Below are positions 36,138-46,192 of a stretch of DNA of 64,000 nt, in pieces (position 1 is the first letter of the stretch; each line of letters begins with the position of its first letter). Source of the DNA: Bin55 sp965205965 (GTDB lineage Bacteria; Pseudomonadota; Gammaproteobacteria; Pseudomonadales; Azotimanducaceae); contig CBDBHT010000008.1 of NCBI GenBank assembly GCA_965205965.1, forward strand, positions 372,001 to 436,000. Direction: 5' to 3'. Under the pieces are notes generated by a model. The model saw only the letters and a program-made list of their open reading frames with translations. It did no database searches and was not told the origin of the DNA. Position numbers and translations under genes: made by a program.

Positions 36138-37426
36138 GGGAATTATATCCAATGTTAGACATTACTACTGCTCAATGCACTTGCGACACATATTGACGCA
36201 ACGTTCGGTATAACACACGGGTAGATGAGAACCTATACTTACAAAGCCAAGTTGAGTTCCCAGACTCACAAGAACTTGGACGAGTTCCTGGAACAACAAC
36301 GCCAGTTGTGGAATGGTGCGTTGGAAGAACGTATCGACTGTTACAAGAAGACCGGCAACAGCATCTCATTTTATGATCAATGTAAATCGCTGACCAAGAT
36401 ACGTAGTGATGACGCCGAGTTTCGCAAGTTTCATTCGCGAGCTCAACGAAGCGTATTGAATCGACTGCATAAATCCTATCAACACTTCTTTCAAGCACGG
36501 CGGCTTCCCTCGCTTCAAGGGTAAAGCAAGGGGCATACGATCCTTCGATGTACCCGAACCACGCATCCATTACAAGAACGACTATCAGAGTACCAAGATA
36601 AAGGGCATAGGCAGGTTGCGTTGGAAGGTGCGACAAGACGACAGATTGGCAACGGATGTCAAGCAAATGCGAGTAGTTAGGTATCCTGGTGGCTTGTACG
36701 TGCAGTTGATTTGTGAAGTGGAACCTGTCGTGAAGGGAGCAGATAAAGCGATAGGCATAGACGTTGGAGTGAAGCAGAGGGCGGTACTATCCGATGGTAC
36801 ATTGCTTACCGCAAAGAACACTTGATCGGAACAAACTCAAGCGGTTGCACAGACTGGTAAGCCGTGCCGTGAAGGGCGGCAACTCACGCAAGAAGAAGGT
36901 GCGGCGGCTAGCGAAAGCATGGTACAGGATACGGATACAGGAACGAAACCATTTACATCGGCTTGCGACTGCGCTTGTTCGCAACCATGGGAAGTGGATA
37001 GCGGTTGAAGGCATCAAGACGCAGAACCTTACTGCCCAAGGTGGTGCGCACAAGAAAGGACTGAACAGGAACCTATTGGAGCAGAACTGGGGAACCTTCA
37101 CACATCAACTATCGTACAAGGCTGCAAGTGCCGGTGGGAAGTTGGTGAAGGTAAACCCGAAGAACACGACACAAACTTGTTCTGCATGTGGCGGTATGCC
37201 GGATGTGAAACTCACGCTTGCTGATCGTGATTATTGGTGCGTTCATTGCGGTCATCATGAAGACCGAGACGTGAATGCAGCCAAGAACATATTGCTTAAG
37301 GGGTATGAACTCCTTGATCCGGGCGGGAATGCCCCGGAGTGTGGGCAATATGGATTACCGAATGGAGTTCGTTGGAACCCATCCACGCAGAACAGTAGCA
37401 ATGTCTAACATTGGATATAATTCCCA
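36138..37426 (+). mobile_element. TnpB element with 34-bp terminal inverted repeats
   Basis: The left end 36138-36171 and right end 37393-37426 are inverted repeats of 34 bases with one mismatch. They begin TGGGAATTATATCCAATGTT. An 8-base direct repeat, ATCTGAAT, flanks and slightly overlaps the ends (36131-36138 and 37426-37433). No tnpA is present. It lies directly downstream of sucA, where sucB would be expected. Confidence 0.85.
36225..37408 (+). pseudogene. tnpB: TnpB RNA-guided nuclease with two frameshifts
   Basis: Three pieces make one TnpB. Piece 1 (36225-36520) has LDEFLEQQRQLWNGALEERI. Piece 2 (about 36490-36825) has GGFPRFKGKARGIRSFDVPE and IGIDVGVKQRAVLSDGT, the first catalytic Asp. 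Piece 3 (36800-37408) has GKWIAVEGIKTQNL (Glu), a four-Cys zinc knuckle TCSACGG...CVHCGHHEDRDVNAAKNI with the last Asp, and a tail. All three RuvC acidic residues remain, but the frame breaks near 36500 and 36815, so it is inactive as read. Intact TnpB cuts DNA guided by an RNA from the element's 3' end. Confidence 0.85.
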
Positions 37427-37504
37427 TCTGAATACTAAAGAAGCACCCATTTTGAACGATGCCGCACGCTGCAAATTCAAGACCGCATACCCCAAAATGA
37501 GGCA

Positions 37505-40375
37505 TTAGCCAAATAACGCATCTTCGACAAGAGCACGTTGATGTTCAATGTGACGAGTCATGTAGCCACCCGCCGGAGCAGCGAAATGCCTGCGTCCGGC
37601 ATAATTTAGTTCCAATCCAGGAAGACAATGACTAATAACTCTTCTCAATTGATGCACACACGCATACCAAGCACCCTGATTCATGGGCTCCTCTTGACAC
37701 CAAACGACGGTCTCAATTGCCGAGTATGGCGCAATAACCTCACCTAAAGTATCACGAGGAAACGGATAAAGCTGTTCAATTCGAATAATAGCAACGTCAT
37801 CCGCTCCAACTTCGTTTCGACGCTTCAACAAATCGTAATAGACCTTACCTGAACAAAAAACTAGTCGTCGCGTTGAAGATGGATCAATACTCTGAGTTTC
37901 GCCAATGACGTTTGAAAATTTACCATCAGTCAATTCTTCTAAAGTCGAAATAGCTAATTTGTCCCTCAACAAACTTTTAGGCGTTATGACAATCAACGGT
38001 CTGCGCATCGGACGAATCATTTGGCGACGGAGCAAGTGAAACATCTGTGCGGGCGTGGACGGAAGACACACCTGAATGTTGTGCTCCGCACACAACTGCA
38101 AATAGCGTTCAAGTCGCGCCGATGAATGTTCCGGACCGGCCCCCTCGTAGCCATGGGGTAAAAGCATCACTAGTCCACAAAGTCTCGCCCATTTGGACTC
38201 GCCACTCGACACAAACTGATCGATGACAACCTGTGCACCGTTGGCAAAATCACCAAACTGCGCTTCCCAAATAATCAGAGAATTCGGTGCCGTTGTAGCG
38301 TAACCGTATTCAAATGCTAACACCGCCTCTTCAGAAAGAAGAGAGTCGTATATCCAAAAAGATGAATTCGGGTCCATCTCGTTCAGCGGCACAAACCGTT
38401 CGCCGGTTTTCTGGCAGTAGACGCTTGCGTGTCGATGCGAAAAAGTGCCCACGCCAACGTCCTGACCCGTCAATCGGACGTTGTACCCCTCGTCAAGCAA
38501 TGTGGCATACGCCATAGTTTCCGCGTAACCCCAATTTATTGGCATTGCTCCCGCCGTCATGCGGTGACGGTCTTCGAAAATCCGCTGTACCTGTCGATGG
38601 AGTACAAATCCAATAGGTACTTGATTTAAACATGCTGCCAATTGTTTAAACTTAGCTCGGTCAAAACTTGTATCGGCAGGAGTGGTCCAACCATGGTTCA
38701 GGTAAGGCGTCCAATCAACAAACAATGATGTATCAGAGTCTTGGACGATGGACGGCACAGTATCTCCTCCTTCATCCAGACGATCACGTAGGTCGCTAGA
38801 CCATTGTTCAGGTTCAGATTCTGACACGGCTCCTTCCTTTGCGAGCAGTGCTGCATAAATCGCACGGGTAGTCGGATGTTGGTGAATTGCCTGATACATT
38901 ATTGGCTGTGTCTTCATCGGTTCCTCGGCTTCGTTATGACCCCTTCGCCGATAACAAACGAGATCTATTACCACATCCTTGCCAAATACTATCCGATAAT
39001 CAACGGCTATCTGTGCAACAAAGACCACTGCTTCTACGTCGTCCCCGTTTACGTGAAATATTGGTGCACGAACCATCTTCGCGACTTCGGTGCAATACTC
39101 CGTTGACCGAACGTCATCGAGGTTACTGGTCGTGAAACCAATTTGGTTGTTTACGATCACGTGGATCGTTCCGCCCGTATGAAAACCTCTCGTTTGAGAC
39201 ATCTGGAACGTCTCCATTACGACACCCTGTGCCGCAAAAGCAGCATCACCATGAATGAGTATCGGCACTACAGCCTTCCCACCCGGGTCAACCCTACGAT
39301 CCTGCCTAGCGCGTACGGACCCTTCCACGACCGGCCCTACGATTTCCAAATGTGACGGATTGAAGGCTAATGCCACATGCATATGGCCACCAGGCGTCAT
39401 CACATTCGAAGAAAATCCCTGGTGGTATTTCACGTCGCCAGTCTTGTCAGTCGTTGGCGAGACTCCTTCAAACTCGTCAAAAAGCACGCTTGTTGACTTC
39501 CCCAATATATTAACCAGCACATTGAGCCTGCCGCGATGTGCCATACCAATGACCGTTTCTACGACATTCTGCTCACCACACCGCTGCAGGATTTCATGCA
39601 ACATCGGTATAAGACTCTCCGCTCCTTCCAAACCAAAGCGTTTTGTCCCTGGATACTTGTTATGCAGATAACGTTCGAAGCCTTCCGCCGCCGTGAGCCG
39701 TTCGAGAAGTTGCCGCTTGTGTTCGTTATCAAATTTCGGATGCGAGCGTGTTGACTCAAAACGCTGGCGTACCCACAATTTTTCCTGTGCATCCGTGATG
39801 TAACCATATTCCAACCCAATAGATTGACAGTATGTACTCTCTAGCGCGTCAATAATGTCGCGCAACGGCGCACTTGGAGTAGAAAAAAACTGCGCTGACC
39901 CCGTCCCAAAAACCGTATCGCAGTCAGCAAGCGTTAACTGGTAATATTCAATTTGAAGTTCTGGTGCAGGCTCACGTTCCCAGATTCCCAATGGGTCCAA
40001 TTTTGCCCTTCGATGTCCGCGCGCTCGATAGGCGTTGATTAACTCAAGAACGCGAACTTGCTTGCGTTCGTGTTCCGAACTAACCTCTGTACTAACTCGT
40101 TCAGGTCGTGCTTTAAGTCGATTATGGCCAAGACGCTCAAAATGGCTGATGATAGTACTGTGCGCCACATCAGCTCCGACGCCATCTACTATTGGCAACG
40201 TACCGAAGTAAGTGCGCCATTCCTCCGGTACCTGATTAGAGTCTTCTAAAAACATTTCGTACATAGCCTCAACGTACGCAACGCTTCCTCCCGAAAGATG
40301 AGAGCTTTTCTGCATTTCTTTGAAGAAGGAATGGGAGGCTACTTGCCCTAGCTCGTCACTTAACTCAGTTGCCAC
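37505..40375 (-). CDS. sucA: 2-oxoglutarate dehydrogenase E1 component
   Basis: A 956-aa thiamine-diphosphate enzyme, the full normal length. It decarboxylates 2-oxoglutarate as the E1 part of the OGDH complex in the TCA cycle. Visible family text: YVEAMYEMFLEDSNQVPEEW (E2-binding N-terminus), GMAHRGRLNVLVN, HMHVALAFNPSHLEIVGPVV, and the ThDP site FHVNGDDVEAVVFVAQ, RRRGHNEAEEP; in the C-terminal transketolase domain RLTGQDVGVGTFSHRHA and LLPHGYEGAGPEHSSARLER. It starts 6 bases after sdhB and ends the operon. sucB (E2) does not follow; the TnpB element begins 79 bases downstream. Confidence 0.97.
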   Translation of the reverse strand: MATELSDELGQVASHSFFKEMQKSSHLSGGSVAYVEAMYEMFLEDSNQVPEEWRTYFGTLPIVDGVGADVAHSTIISHFERLGHNRLKARPERVSTEVSSEHERKQVRVLELINAYRARGHRRAKLDPLGIWEREPAPELQIEYYQLTLADCDTVFGTGSAQFFSTPSAPLRDIIDALESTYCQSIGLEYGYITDAQEKLWVRQRFESTRSHPKFDNEHKRQLLERLTAAEGFERYLHNKYPGTKRFGLEGAESLIPMLHEILQRCGEQNVVETVIGMAHRGRLNVLVNILGKSTSVLFDEFEGVSPTTDKTGDVKYHQGFSSNVMTPGGHMHVALAFNPSHLEIVGPVVEGSVRARQDRRVDPGGKAVVPILIHGDAAFAAQGVVMETFQMSQTRGFHTGGTIHVIVNNQIGFTTSNLDDVRSTEYCTEVAKMVRAPIFHVNGDDVEAVVFVAQIAVDYRIVFGKDVVIDLVCYRRRGHNEAEEPMKTQPIMYQAIHQHPTTRAIYAALLAKEGAVSESEPEQWSSDLRDRLDEGGDTVPSIVQDSDTSLFVDWTPYLNHGWTTPADTSFDRAKFKQLAACLNQVPIGFVLHRQVQRIFEDRHRMTAGAMPINWGYAETMAYATLLDEGYNVRLTGQDVGVGTFSHRHASVYCQKTGERFVPLNEMDPNSSFWIYDSLLSEEAVLAFEYGYATTAPNSLIIWEAQFGDFANGAQVVIDQFVSSGESKWARLCGLVMLLPHGYEGAGPEHSSARLERYLQLCAEHNIQVCLPSTPAQMFHLLRRQMIRPMRRPLIVITPKSLLRDKLAISTLEELTDGKFSNVIGETQSIDPSSTRRLVFCSGKVYYDLLKRRNEVGADDVAIIRIEQLYPFPRDTLGEVIAPYSAIETVVWCQEEPMNQGAWYACVHQLRRVISHCLPGLELNYAGRRHFAAPAGGYMTRHIEHQRALVEDALFG

Positions 40376-40381
40376 GGTCTT

Positions 40382-41086
40382 TTACGTGCCTTTTTGAATT
40401 AACAAAGTCCGGATTTCACCGATCGCTTTAGTCGGATTGAGGTCCTTGGGGCATACGCTAACGCAATTCATAATCCCTCGACAGCGAAAAACGCTGAAGG
40501 GATCATCAAGATTCTCCAACCGCTCATCCGTTGCAGTGTCACGGCTATCGGCAAGAAATCGATACGCTTGTAAAAGGCCCGCCGGCCCAATGAATTTATC
40601 CGGATTCCACCAGAAAGATGGGCAGGAAGTAGAACAGCATGCACACAGTATACATTCGTACAATCCATCGAGTTTTTCACGATCTTCTGGCGATTGGAGG
40701 CGTTCTTGTGCTGGCACTGGATCATCGTTAATCAGATACGGTTCTACTTTTTCGTATTGCTTATAAAACTGAGACATATCTACAACCAAGTCTCGAATGA
40801 CCGGCAATCCCGGTAATGGACGGAGGACCAGACGATTCCGTTTCATCACTTTTGACACCGGAGTTTTACAAGCCAGCCCATTTACTCCATTCATATTTAT
40901 TCCATCTGATCCACACACTCCTTCCCGACAGGAGCGGCGATACGCAATGGTCGGATCCTGAATTTTTAACAGCTCTAATACATCCAGAACCATAATTTCG
41001 CGGTCATCCGGTAGTTCTAATTCATAATCCCTCATGTGTGGAACATCGTCCTGATCGGGTACGTATCGATAAACGCTCACTTCCAT
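40382..41086 (-). CDS. sdhB: Succinate dehydrogenase iron-sulfur subunit
   Basis: A 234-aa protein, normal for SdhB. It carries electrons from SdhA to ubiquinone through three clusters. Cys motifs: SCREGVCGSDGINMNG with a downstream Cys in GLACKT for the [2Fe-2S] cluster, CILCACCSTSCPSFWWN for [4Fe-4S], and CRGIMNCVSVCPKDLNPTKA for [3Fe-4S]. It lies 2 bases after sdhA and 6 bases before sucA in one transcript. Confidence 0.97.
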   Translation of the reverse strand: MEVSVYRYVPDQDDVPHMRDYELELPDDREIMVLDVLELLKIQDPTIAYRRSCREGVCGSDGINMNGVNGLACKTPVSKVMKRNRLVLRPLPGLPVIRDLVVDMSQFYKQYEKVEPYLINDDPVPAQERLQSPEDREKLDGLYECILCACCSTSCPSFWWNPDKFIGPAGLLQAYRFLADSRDTATDERLENLDDPFSVFRCRGIMNCVSVCPKDLNPTKAIGEIRTLLIQKGT

Positions 41087-41088
41087 TA

Positions 41089-42852
41089 CTAGTACACCCG
41101 GTCGGTCGGTTCGAAGGCATCAACTTTTTTCGGTGAAAAATTCGTGTCACGTTTTCTTAAGCGTTTTTCATTTGGAAAATAAAGTGAATGGCATAACCAG
41201 TTTTTATCGTCTCTGCCCCTGAAGTCATCTCGCGCATGAGCACCTCTGCTCTCTTTCCGTCCCGCCGCAGCAAAGGCAGTTGCCTCTGCCACTTCAAGCA
41301 GATTATCCAATTCCAACGCCTCCAGTCGAGCCGTATTGAACACGCTGGACTTATCACTCAAATACGCACACCCAATTCGCTCGCGAAGATTTCTGATAGA
41401 TGTAAGTGCCCCTTCCATGCTTTCACCAATTCTGAATACGCCAAAATTCAATTGCATCAATTCCTGTAGTTCTTTCTTAAGTGCCGAAGGAGAATCGCCC
41501 TCCTGAGACGATTCCCACCTATCTAGCCTTGAAAGCGAATGGTCCAAGTCGCTTGCTGACGCGTCTCGATATGAAACGCCTCGCCGTAAAACATCTTGGA
41601 TATGCAATCCCGCCGCGCGTCCGAAAACAATGAGATCGAGTAAGGAATTGCCCCCCAGACGATTTGCACCGTGCACCGAAACACATGCAACTTCGCCTAC
41701 CGCGTACAACCCCTCAATGGTGCTATCGTTACCATTGGCGTCTTGAGTCACAACCTCGCATTCAATGGAGGTAGCTAATCCCCCCATCATGTAGTGGCAC
41801 GTGGGTATAACTGGAATAGGCTCAACCGTAGGATCGACAAGTGCATAAGTTCTGGCAAGATCCATGATTCCCGGAAGGCGGCTCTCCAATACCTCCTCGC
41901 CAAGGTGGTCAAGCTTCAACAGCGCGTAGTCGCCGTTCGGTCCACAACCACGACCATCCATAATCTCTAGAAACATAGATCTTGAGACAACGTCGCGGCT
42001 AGCAAGATCTTTTGCCGTGGGCGCATACCGCTCCATAAACCGCTCACCGTTCTTATTAATCAGATACCCCCCTTCTCCGCGGCAGCCTTCCGTTACTAAA
42101 ATCCCCACTCCTGCAATGCCAGTCGGATGAAACTGCCACATCTCCATATCCTGGACTGGAATCTTCGCCCTGAGGGCCATTCCTACACCATCTCCAGTGT
42201 TCATCAGCGCGTTCGTAGTAGTAGCGTAAATACGGCCCGCTCCACCAGTAGCAAGTACGATGGCCCGCGACTTAACAAAGATAACCTCGCCAGTCTCAAT
42301 ACAGATTGCGATAATGCCAACAACTCTGCCATCTTGATTTTGCACAAGATCCACCGCAAACCATTCCGATAAAAAAGTCGATTTTGCCTTTAGGTTCGCT
42401 TGATAGAGTGTATGAACGAGTGCATGGCCGGTCCTATCTGCCGCGTAACAGGTTCTACAGGCCTGTCCTCCACGGCCGTAATCCTTCGACTGTCCGCCAA
42501 ACGGCCTCTGGAAAATGCGTCCGGTCTCCGTACGCGAGAATGGAAGCCCCATGTGCTCAAGTTCGTATACCGCCTTTGGACCTTCGCTGCACATGTATTC
42601 AATTGCGTCCTGATCGCCAATGTAATCAGATCCCTTGACCGTGTCATACATGTGCCAACGCCAGTCGTCGTTAGGATCATCACTGCCGATTGCGCTAGTG
42701 ATCCCCCCTTGAGCGGAGACCGTGTGTGAACGTGTTGGAAACACTTTAGAAACAATTGCCGTTCGAAATCCTGATTGGGCTAATTGAAGCGATGCGCGCA
42801 TGCCGGCACCACCGCTGCCAACGATGACTACGTCAAAATCTACCGTATGCAT
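41089..42852 (-). CDS. sdhA: Succinate dehydrogenase flavoprotein subunit
   Basis: A 587-aa flavoprotein starting at ATG 42852 (MHTVDFDVVIVGSGGAGMRA). An upstream in-frame ATG at 43014 lies inside sdhD and would add an unrelated 54 residues. The FAD site is VVIVGSGGAGMRASLQLA; FAD-linking His is in PTRSHTVSAQGGI. Substrate-site text: GRGGQACRTCYAADRTGH, WQFHPTGIAGVGIL, HGANRLGGNSLLDLIVFGR. It oxidises succinate at the membrane face. It starts 5 bases after the sdhD stop. Confidence 0.97.
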   Translation of the reverse strand: MHTVDFDVVIVGSGGAGMRASLQLAQSGFRTAIVSKVFPTRSHTVSAQGGITSAIGSDDPNDDWRWHMYDTVKGSDYIGDQDAIEYMCSEGPKAVYELEHMGLPFSRTETGRIFQRPFGGQSKDYGRGGQACRTCYAADRTGHALVHTLYQANLKAKSTFLSEWFAVDLVQNQDGRVVGIIAICIETGEVIFVKSRAIVLATGGAGRIYATTTNALMNTGDGVGMALRAKIPVQDMEMWQFHPTGIAGVGILVTEGCRGEGGYLINKNGERFMERYAPTAKDLASRDVVSRSMFLEIMDGRGCGPNGDYALLKLDHLGEEVLESRLPGIMDLARTYALVDPTVEPIPVIPTCHYMMGGLATSIECEVVTQDANGNDSTIEGLYAVGEVACVSVHGANRLGGNSLLDLIVFGRAAGLHIQDVLRRGVSYRDASASDLDHSLSRLDRWESSQEGDSPSALKKELQELMQLNFGVFRIGESMEGALTSIRNLRERIGCAYLSDKSSVFNTARLEALELDNLLEVAEATAFAAAGRKESRGAHARDDFRGRDDKNWLCHSLYFPNEKRLRKRDTNFSPKKVDAFEPTDRVY

Positions 42853-42857
42853 CTGAT

Positions 42858-43229
42858 TCACAGCGGTTTCCAAATCAGAACCAATCCCCAGATCAGAACC
42901 AAAATAAGTATGAGAGTCACGATAGCTTGGTACAAGAGACGAATGACGGTCGCCGCAGACCCAAGTCCCCGAGGTTGCAAGTAGTCCGTTCCCACGGTCC
43001 ACAACCCTATCCATGCATGCGCAAAAATAGATAGAAGAGCCAGCGTCGAAAAAACCTGCATGATAGGAGAGTGGAAATAGTCAATCCAATCTAGAAAAGT
43101 TATATCGGGATGGGTGACCAAATAGCTAATAATACACATCCCATAAAGACCAGTAACAACGGCAGTTACACGCTGAATAAGAAAATCTAACAACCCGCTT
43201 CTCGTTAGACTGGTAACGTTTACGACCAA
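42858..43229 (-). CDS. sdhD: Succinate dehydrogenase membrane anchor
   Basis: About 123 aa with three membrane segments: VTAVVTGLYGMCIISYLV, VFSTLALLSIFAHAWIGLW (carrying the haem-region His) and VTLILILVLIWGLVLIW. I chose the TTG at 43229 (MVVNVTSLTRSGLLDFLIQR) because GGAG lies 6 bases upstream and the sequence then matches the family N-terminus. An ATG at 43256 would add nine residues and overlap sdhC more. The start overlaps the sdhC stop, so the two are coupled. Confidence 0.9.
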   Translation of the reverse strand: MVVNVTSLTRSGLLDFLIQRVTAVVTGLYGMCIISYLVTHPDITFLDWIDYFHSPIMQVFSTLALLSIFAHAWIGLWTVGTDYLQPRGLGSAATVIRLLYQAIVTLILILVLIWGLVLIWKPL

Positions 43230-43597
43230 ATCCAAACTCCCGACAATGCAGCACAAATCACAGCCAATATAATCACTAAGTAAGCCCCAGCTCGCCCGCC
43301 CTTCAAACTTTCGCCTATGTGCCAGTCAAGTAAGAGGTGCCGAACACCAGCAACAAAGTGATACCCGGTAGCCGTTAAAACTATCCACATGATTATCTGA
43401 TGCCAAGGCTGACTGGTGCTCGACTTGATTTGGTGAAATGACATTTCTGACGCTAGTGACTCGTGAAGCAAAAAAATTAGATATGGCAACGCAATGAAGA
43501 GTAAGACCCCGCTAATACGATGGAAAATCGATACCACTGCCATAATTGGAAATCGAATCGTAAAAAGGCTTAAATTAACGGGTCTATCGGTATTCAT
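43220..43597 (-). CDS. sdhC: Succinate dehydrogenase cytochrome b556 subunit
   Basis: A 125-aa protein, normal for SdhC, with three membrane segments. It anchors the complex and binds haem b and ubiquinone: FPIMAVVSIFHRISGVLLFI (the SxxHRxxG signature), then TGYHFVAGVRHLLLDWHIG. It is the first gene of the sdhCDAB-sucA operon and is divergent from the gltA remnant, as in enterobacteria. Confidence 0.96.
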   Translation of the reverse strand: MNTDRPVNLSLFTIRFPIMAVVSIFHRISGVLLFIALPYLIFLLHESLASEMSFHQIKSSTSQPWHQIIMWIVLTATGYHFVAGVRHLLLDWHIGESLKGGRAGAYLVIILAVICAALSGVWIWS

Positions 43598-43880
43598 TCA
43601 TTTGAGTGAAAATAGGTTTAGTAAGAATATATATTTAGCCCTTTGATCTGTTCTGTCCCGGTAAGGCATTATTAAGTACGCGACGAGAACACGCTTGATA
43701 GCTGGACTGATCTAGCATTTATATGTATATGCTTTTAGATTATTTCGACACCGCTTCATCTATAGCAAATCTATGACTGATTGTAAATGAATTGACAAAG
43801 TTGGACCACGCTCATTATCGCAATTCACTAGAGAAGAGAAATTGTTTAGTATGAACAATCGCTTCGCACGTCTAACTGCA
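43598..43880. other. Divergent control region of sdhC and the gltA remnant
   Basis: About 280 AT-rich bases between the two divergent genes. It must hold the sdh promoter. I do not see an unambiguous -35/-10 pair or a clear regulator box by eye. Confidence 0.5.
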
Positions 43881-45078
43881 GATGGCACCGAGTATAGAAT
43901 TACCCCATCACAAACCGAGCGAAGGTCCAGAGGTTATTGACATAGCATCTCTTGTCGACGCTGGATACCTTAACTTTCGACCCAGGATTCTTATCAACGG
44001 CAGTATGGTAAATCGGTCATCACGCACATCGACGGTAACAAAGGCATTCTATTACACCGCGGATATCCCATTGAGCAACTCGAGGAGCACTCTGACTTCC
44101 TTGAACTCTGTTACTTGTTGGTTCATGGACATCTCCCAAAGGAAAACGACAAGACTTCGTTTTCGTCCCTAATTAGCGCAGAATCGACAGTCCATGAAAG
44201 TCTTGTACGTGCATGTTCGTCACTGCCTACGAACAGTCATCCGATGGGTGCCATGATCTCACTCGTTGGGACCTTGGCGACATATGTTACACGTAGATTT
44301 AGATGTCACGAATTATGAAGGCCGAATTCAGGTTATCGTCCGGTCAATTGCGAAAATACCTATATCTTGTCGGCACTCACTTATCGGCACATTCAAGGCA
44401 AACCGTTCATCCCCCCGCGACCGGAGCTAAATTACGCCGAAAATTTCCTTCATATGATGTTCAGTGAAAATAACGAACCTAAAGTTAATTCTGTATTTGC
44501 TCGTGCGATGGATCGTATTTTCTTGCTACATGCTGATCACGAGTAAAACACGTCAACGTCAACTGTTCGGCTAGCAATCTCCACGGGAGCCAATCCATAT
44601 GCGTGTATTGTTGCTGGAATCGCTGTCCTCTGAGGTCCGGCACATGGTGGAGCTAACGAAACGGTCTTAAAGATGATTAATGAAATTGGCACTCCAGAAA
44701 ATATTCCAACTTTCATAGACAAAGCTAAAGATCGCAACGATCTCTTCCGAATCATGGGATTTGGACATCGCATTTATAAAAAACTATGACCCACGCGCAC
44801 GAGTAATACGGCAAACTTGTCACGAAAGATTGAATGAGTTAGGCGTGGAAAACGATTCCATCTTGCAAACGGCTCATGCCTTGGAAGATGAGCATTTTGT
44901 CGAACGAAAATTGTACCTGAACATTGATTGCTATTCCGGAATTATTCTGAGGGCAATCGGAGTACCAGCCGAAATGCTTACCGTGATTTTAGCCATTGGA
45001 CGAACTCCTGGTTGGGTTGCACAGTGGAACGAGATGGCGAGTGCTAGTTACAAAATTAGCCGTCCTCTATATCTTTGA
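43881..45078 (+). pseudogene. gltA: Citrate synthase, decayed
   Basis: Citrate synthase text is scattered over all three frames: DGTEYRITPS near 43880; THIDGNKGILLHRGYPIEQL and EEHSDFLELCYLLVHGHLP from about 44020; HPMGAMISLVGTL near 44240; YDPRARVIRQTCHERLNELG and ERKLYLNIDCYSGIILRAIG from 44785; and the end GRTPGWVAQWNEMASAS. Several indels and stops lie between. Catalytic residues that can be seen are in separate pieces. The gene cannot make a working enzyme, although its divergent position next to sdhC is the standard one. Confidence 0.9.
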
Positions 45079-45748
45079 AGCGGCGAAACTTTTTGCTATG
45101 AGAATCGACATATTCTACCTACCCGCTCGTAGAGCTTGGACATCAGCATAAAACTGATCAACTAAAGTACTCAAGAGCGGTTGCGCAGACCGTCTCTAGA
45201 TAGCATTAGGAACAATATTCAAATCCTTACACAGCTAATTAACCGCTATCCCGAAATCGCAAACCCTTGCCGCACTATTGCCATAATCGTAAGTTGCGTG
45301 TTTTTCATTCGTTCTCCGTTGCTTCACCTTAGCCCAACGACGCACCGCACACGTCGCCATCATCTCTAAGCATACATCCTTAGAGATTTCTAACATGATT
45401 AGCAATACTACTTTATGGACGGAAAATACTTAGTAAGGTGCTCATCAAGTGGAAAGAGAAATTCAGGTGCTATACAACGTACTCTTTTCATTGGTCGTGA
45501 CGTTAGGTTAATTCACGACTATAATCAGCAAAGGTCGTCTCAACACGTCGCGCGACGTGTGAACTACGTAGTTATATCATTCATCTTGGAATTTTGCTGC
45601 ATCGTACTGCAAGTCTTAAATACGTTGCCGTCATCTGCTTCACGACTACATAGACATCTTGCTCTTAACATGATGAAGGGCCGGTCGTACAGAACATTCA
45701 CGTCATGAAATTTGAACGTATGCAGTCGTTGCGAAACCTCACCCTAAC
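45079..45748. other. Spacer after the gltA remnant
   Basis: About 670 bases. Short frames at 45181-45369 and 45415-45708 have no family features and no convincing ribosome sites. I see nothing to annotate. Confidence 0.5.
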
Positions 45749-46192
45749 ATGAGCGAGATACATACGGAGCAAGTTAGAAGAACGATCCGTGGCTATCTAA
45801 TAACCACGGTACTAAGCATCTCCCTTGCGACAGTGAGTATTGCATACAACGCATGGCGAATGATCGAGTCGGAACAGAACGCAAACGTTCGAGAGGCAAC
45901 GTTTATAGTGCTACTCACGCTGGCAGAGTTCCAACAGGTGATTTACGCTGCACATTTCGACAAGCTCGAAATTGAAGGAAATCCGCGACGTGGTTGGGTT
46001 AAAGTACGGCTAATTGAGGACATAAGTATTCTCATCGATGGCGATATTGCGAGTGCCGCTCAAGAATTGCGCGAAACGTGGCAAAAAAGTTGGTCCTCCA
46101 TTGAAGATAACCGCGAAGCCGTCGACCTGCTCGTAACACAGATCAATGCTCTTAGGGAGCTGTTGCGCGAGCGATTGACATCACTGCGCTAG
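45749..46192 (+). CDS. Conserved hypothetical membrane-anchored protein
   Basis: A 147-aa protein with one N-terminal membrane segment (GYLITTVLSISLATVSIAYN), then a helical soluble part: EQNANVREATFIVLLTLAEF, QQVIYAAHFDKLEIEGNPR, RGWVKVRLIEDISILI. Proteins with this WRM-...-YAAHFDK-...-NPR-GW pattern are common uncharacterised gammaproteobacterial proteins. It stands alone. No function can be given. Confidence 0.8.
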   Translation: MSEIHTEQVRRTIRGYLITTVLSISLATVSIAYNAWRMIESEQNANVREATFIVLLTLAEFQQVIYAAHFDKLEIEGNPRRGWVKVRLIEDISILIDGDIASAAQELRETWQKSWSSIEDNREAVDLLVTQINALRELLRERLTSLR

